Position numbers and translations under genes: made by a program. A DNA stretch of 7,285 nt from Planctomycetota bacterium (GTDB taxonomy: Bacteria > Planctomycetota > Phycisphaerae > UBA1845), in NCBI GenBank assembly GCA_022566435.1, contig JADFIX010000168.1, forward strand, positions 1-7,285, read 5' to 3'. Below, piece by piece: positions 6,272 to 7,285 of the stretch. Numbering within the stretch: the first letter of the stretch is position 1; every line of letters starts with the position of its first letter. The notes under the pieces were generated by a model, which was given only the letters and a program-made list of their open reading frames with translations, searched no databases and was not told where the DNA came from.

Positions 6272-6640
6272 TGAGCGGTCGTCCAATGGCAGCGCGCCTA
6301 TTCCACAGAAGATGGTCGTCCAGGGTCTTGGTCGGGACGGGGGTCATTGTGCTCCTTGGCGTAGCGCTCTCTCCTCGGTTCGCCGGATGGCACTTTCATC
6401 TACGTGTGTCTGAAGGTCTGCCCCCGTGACGTCGTGGTTCAACGCATCGGCCAGAACTACAAACTCTTCACTAAGGACAAGTACCAGGAATTGCGAACGC
6501 GCTTGCTCAACTATACGCCAATTGTAGATTTCCACCATGCAGATTTGATCATGGTCTATGCCTTGGGGCTTGATCGCCTCGGAATTGTCTTAATATCTGC
6601 GGGGGGCAATGTTCTTGACCGCTTCGTCGTGCGGACATGA
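6271..6640 (+). pseudogene. Single-pass membrane or secreted protein apparently split by a frameshift near 6367-6376
   Basis: The first frame runs from GTG 6271 (or ATG 6286) to TGA 6427-6429 and starts MAARLFHRRWSSRVLVGTG with a following hydrophobic VIVLLGVAL, a basic N-terminus plus membrane segment or signal peptide. From about 6376 the coding character moves to the next frame, which reads GSPDGTFIYVCLKVCPRDVV, then KLFTKDKYQELRTRLLNYTP and DRLGIVLISAGGNVLDRFVV before TGA 6638-6640. Third codon positions are strongly G/C in the early part of this second frame, which supports it. A short CT run (6367-6373) sits at the junction. Restoring one lost CT would join both parts into about 118 residues with no stop. 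GTG 6271 overlaps the previous TAG (TAGTG). Function unknown. The alternative is two separate genes, the second starting at GTG 6404. Confidence 0.45.
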
Positions 6641-6852
6641 TCGACCAGCCGTTCGCCCATCAGGGATTGCTCTTCGAACCCGAACTGGGGCAATTTCAGA
6701 TGGTAATTCCGTTCGTGGTTGGCCGCACGACCAGCTGGCAGGGGGAACCCCTTCCGCCCCGCCGCCCTCAGCATCGGTCGTGGTTTGTGAGACCGACGCC
6801 GAGGGCGACGGAGCTACAGGGGCTCGGGAAGGCTCATGGTTGTCGAGGATGA
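6637..6852 (+). CDS. Hypothetical small open reading frame with an ATGA overlap
   Basis: Seventy-one residues, not recognised. ATG 6637-6639 shares ATGA with the stop of the upstream frame, the classic arrangement for coupled translation. The first part (MIDQPFAHQGLLFEPELGQF, then QMVIPFVVGRTTSWQGE) reads like a normal folded segment with G/C-rich third positions. After about residue 40 it becomes Pro/Arg-rich (PPRRPQHRSW) and coding preference is split between this frame and the neighbouring one, which continues to 6884. That pattern hints at another frameshift around 6745-6770. It may be a remnant rather than a working gene. Confidence 0.35.
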   Translation: MIDQPFAHQGLLFEPELGQFQMVIPFVVGRTTSWQGEPLPPRRPQHRSWFVRPTPRATELQGLGKAHGCRG

Positions 6853-6988
6853 TCCTGTCGAAGGGTGCGTTGAGCGAAGATTAAGCATCGCTCGAGAATC
6901 CGGTAAGTTGGTCTTTGCGAAGAGAACCAGCGTGCCGGAGGACCCGAACGATGCCACACCGGTGTCGCCCTGCCGCTGCTTGGCGCCG
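6853..6988. other. Unassigned stretch between the converging plus-strand ORFs and the dockerin-like gene
   Basis: No gene I can support. Plus-strand frames stay open here (one from 6836 past 6988, reading SGKLVFAKRTSVPEDP), and may be a further decayed part of the upstream cluster, but the same frame runs into the antisense of the dockerin-like gene. A perfect 10-base palindrome, ACACCGGTGT, lies at 6956-6965. I see no hairpin followed by a T-run that would make a clear terminator for either strand. Confidence 0.4.
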
Positions 6989-7285
6989 CTACTTGATGGC
7001 AGAAAACGCATTCTGAAAAGCGGCGACGTCGAGCAGGTCCAGGTCTAGATCGAGATCGACATCAAAAGGGGAACAACCGAGTATAATGACACCGGGACCG
7101 CCGAAATCGTCGGTTAGCGCCGCGTAGTCGGCCTGGTCCGCGTCTGAATCGCAATCGGCGTCTCCGGCCACACACGGGCCTACGGGGCGTGGGCCGCACG
7201 CGTCGAGATCATCGCAGTCGACCAACCCGTCGCAGTCGTTATCCACGCCGTCGTCGCAGGAGATTTCCAGGGCTTCGGTCGCCAC
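6989..7285 (-). CDS. C-terminal end of a surface/secreted protein with MopE-like Cys/Asp motif and dockerin-like Asp repeats (N-terminus off the right edge)
   Basis: The last 98 residues of a larger protein. The segment CDDGVDNDCDGLVDCDDLDAC (about 10-30) has the Asn/Asp-Cys-Asp-Gly pattern often annotated as a putative metal-binding or MopE-like repeat. It is followed by two dockerin-like calcium-binding repeats: DADCDSDADQADYAAL (42-57) and FDVDLDLDLDLLDVAAF (74-90). Regularly spaced Asp residues precede D-x-A-A-aromatic/Leu in each. The protein ends FQNAFSAIK then TAG 6989-6991. This arrangement is typical of large planctomycete exported proteins, where the repeats sit at the extreme C-terminus. 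In the second repeat the Gly usually found between the Asp residues is replaced by Leu, giving alternating Asp-Leu. The catalytic or structural part of the protein is outside the window, so its role cannot be stated. The first GTG in view is not taken as a start. Confidence 0.85.
   Translation of the reverse strand: MATEALEISCDDGVDNDCDGLVDCDDLDACGPRPVGPCVAGDADCDSDADQADYAALTDDFGGPGVIILGCSPFDVDLDLDLDLLDVAAFQNAFSAIK

Noticed and set aside
6814..7011. Minus-strand open frame overlapping the end of the dockerin-like gene
   Set aside because: It overlaps a well-supported gene in another frame and encodes a Ser/Pro-rich sequence without features.

Overview
The window looks like a piece of a moderately GC-rich bacterial chromosome, most likely from a planctomycete (perhaps Phycisphaerae). 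The main clues are at the right end. One exported-protein fragment combines a Cys/Asp-rich 'DNDCDG' segment with two dockerin-like Asp repeats and ends at the C-terminus right after them, a layout very common in planctomycete surface proteins. A second exported protein resembles, from memory, a planctomycete family with 'DTIVxR', 'IxIxALSLVSVxPI' and 'GGTF...LPV' signatures. The taxonomic call is an inference; there is no rRNA or marker gene here.

Layout. Positions 1-4407 are five intact, compactly packed minus-strand genes: an RluA/RluD-family pseudouridine synthase (start at 539, C-terminus off the left edge); a RhlE-like DEAD-box RNA helicase (651-1949) whose Walker B motif reads DEVD; a GNAT acetyltransferase (2103-2567) overlapping by 10 bases the end of a CPBP (CAAX/Abi-type) intramembrane metalloprotease (2558-3436); and the alpha subunit of succinyl-CoA ligase, sucD (3523-4407). 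The first two are RNA-metabolism functions, the next two form a coupled pair of unknown substrate, and the last is a TCA-cycle enzyme. There is no obvious common pathway. Notably the sucC partner is absent where it would be expected, upstream of sucD.

Positions 4408-5279 hold no convincing gene: an 870-base spacer with an AT-rich island and a few short inverted repeats. Transcription direction flips here.

Positions 5280-6852 are the unusual part. A plus-strand gene for a secreted protein has an excellent ribosome binding site and signal peptide, but its frame is closed by a TAA at 5766-5768. The same frame then continues for about 98 more codons that read like the rest of the same protein. 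After it comes a chain of short ORFs in alternating frames that abut or overlap by a few bases, at least one of which looks like a single membrane-anchored protein split by a frameshift. The simplest reading is a decaying accessory gene cluster; a set of translationally coupled small genes is the alternative. Positions 6853-6988 are unassigned, and the window closes with the 3' end of the minus-strand dockerin-like surface protein (6989-7285).

I do not see a CRISPR array, tRNA, rRNA, transposase or integrase. I did not find strong evidence for a new multi-gene system; the best leads are the interrupted secreted protein and the broken or overlapping ORF chain after it.
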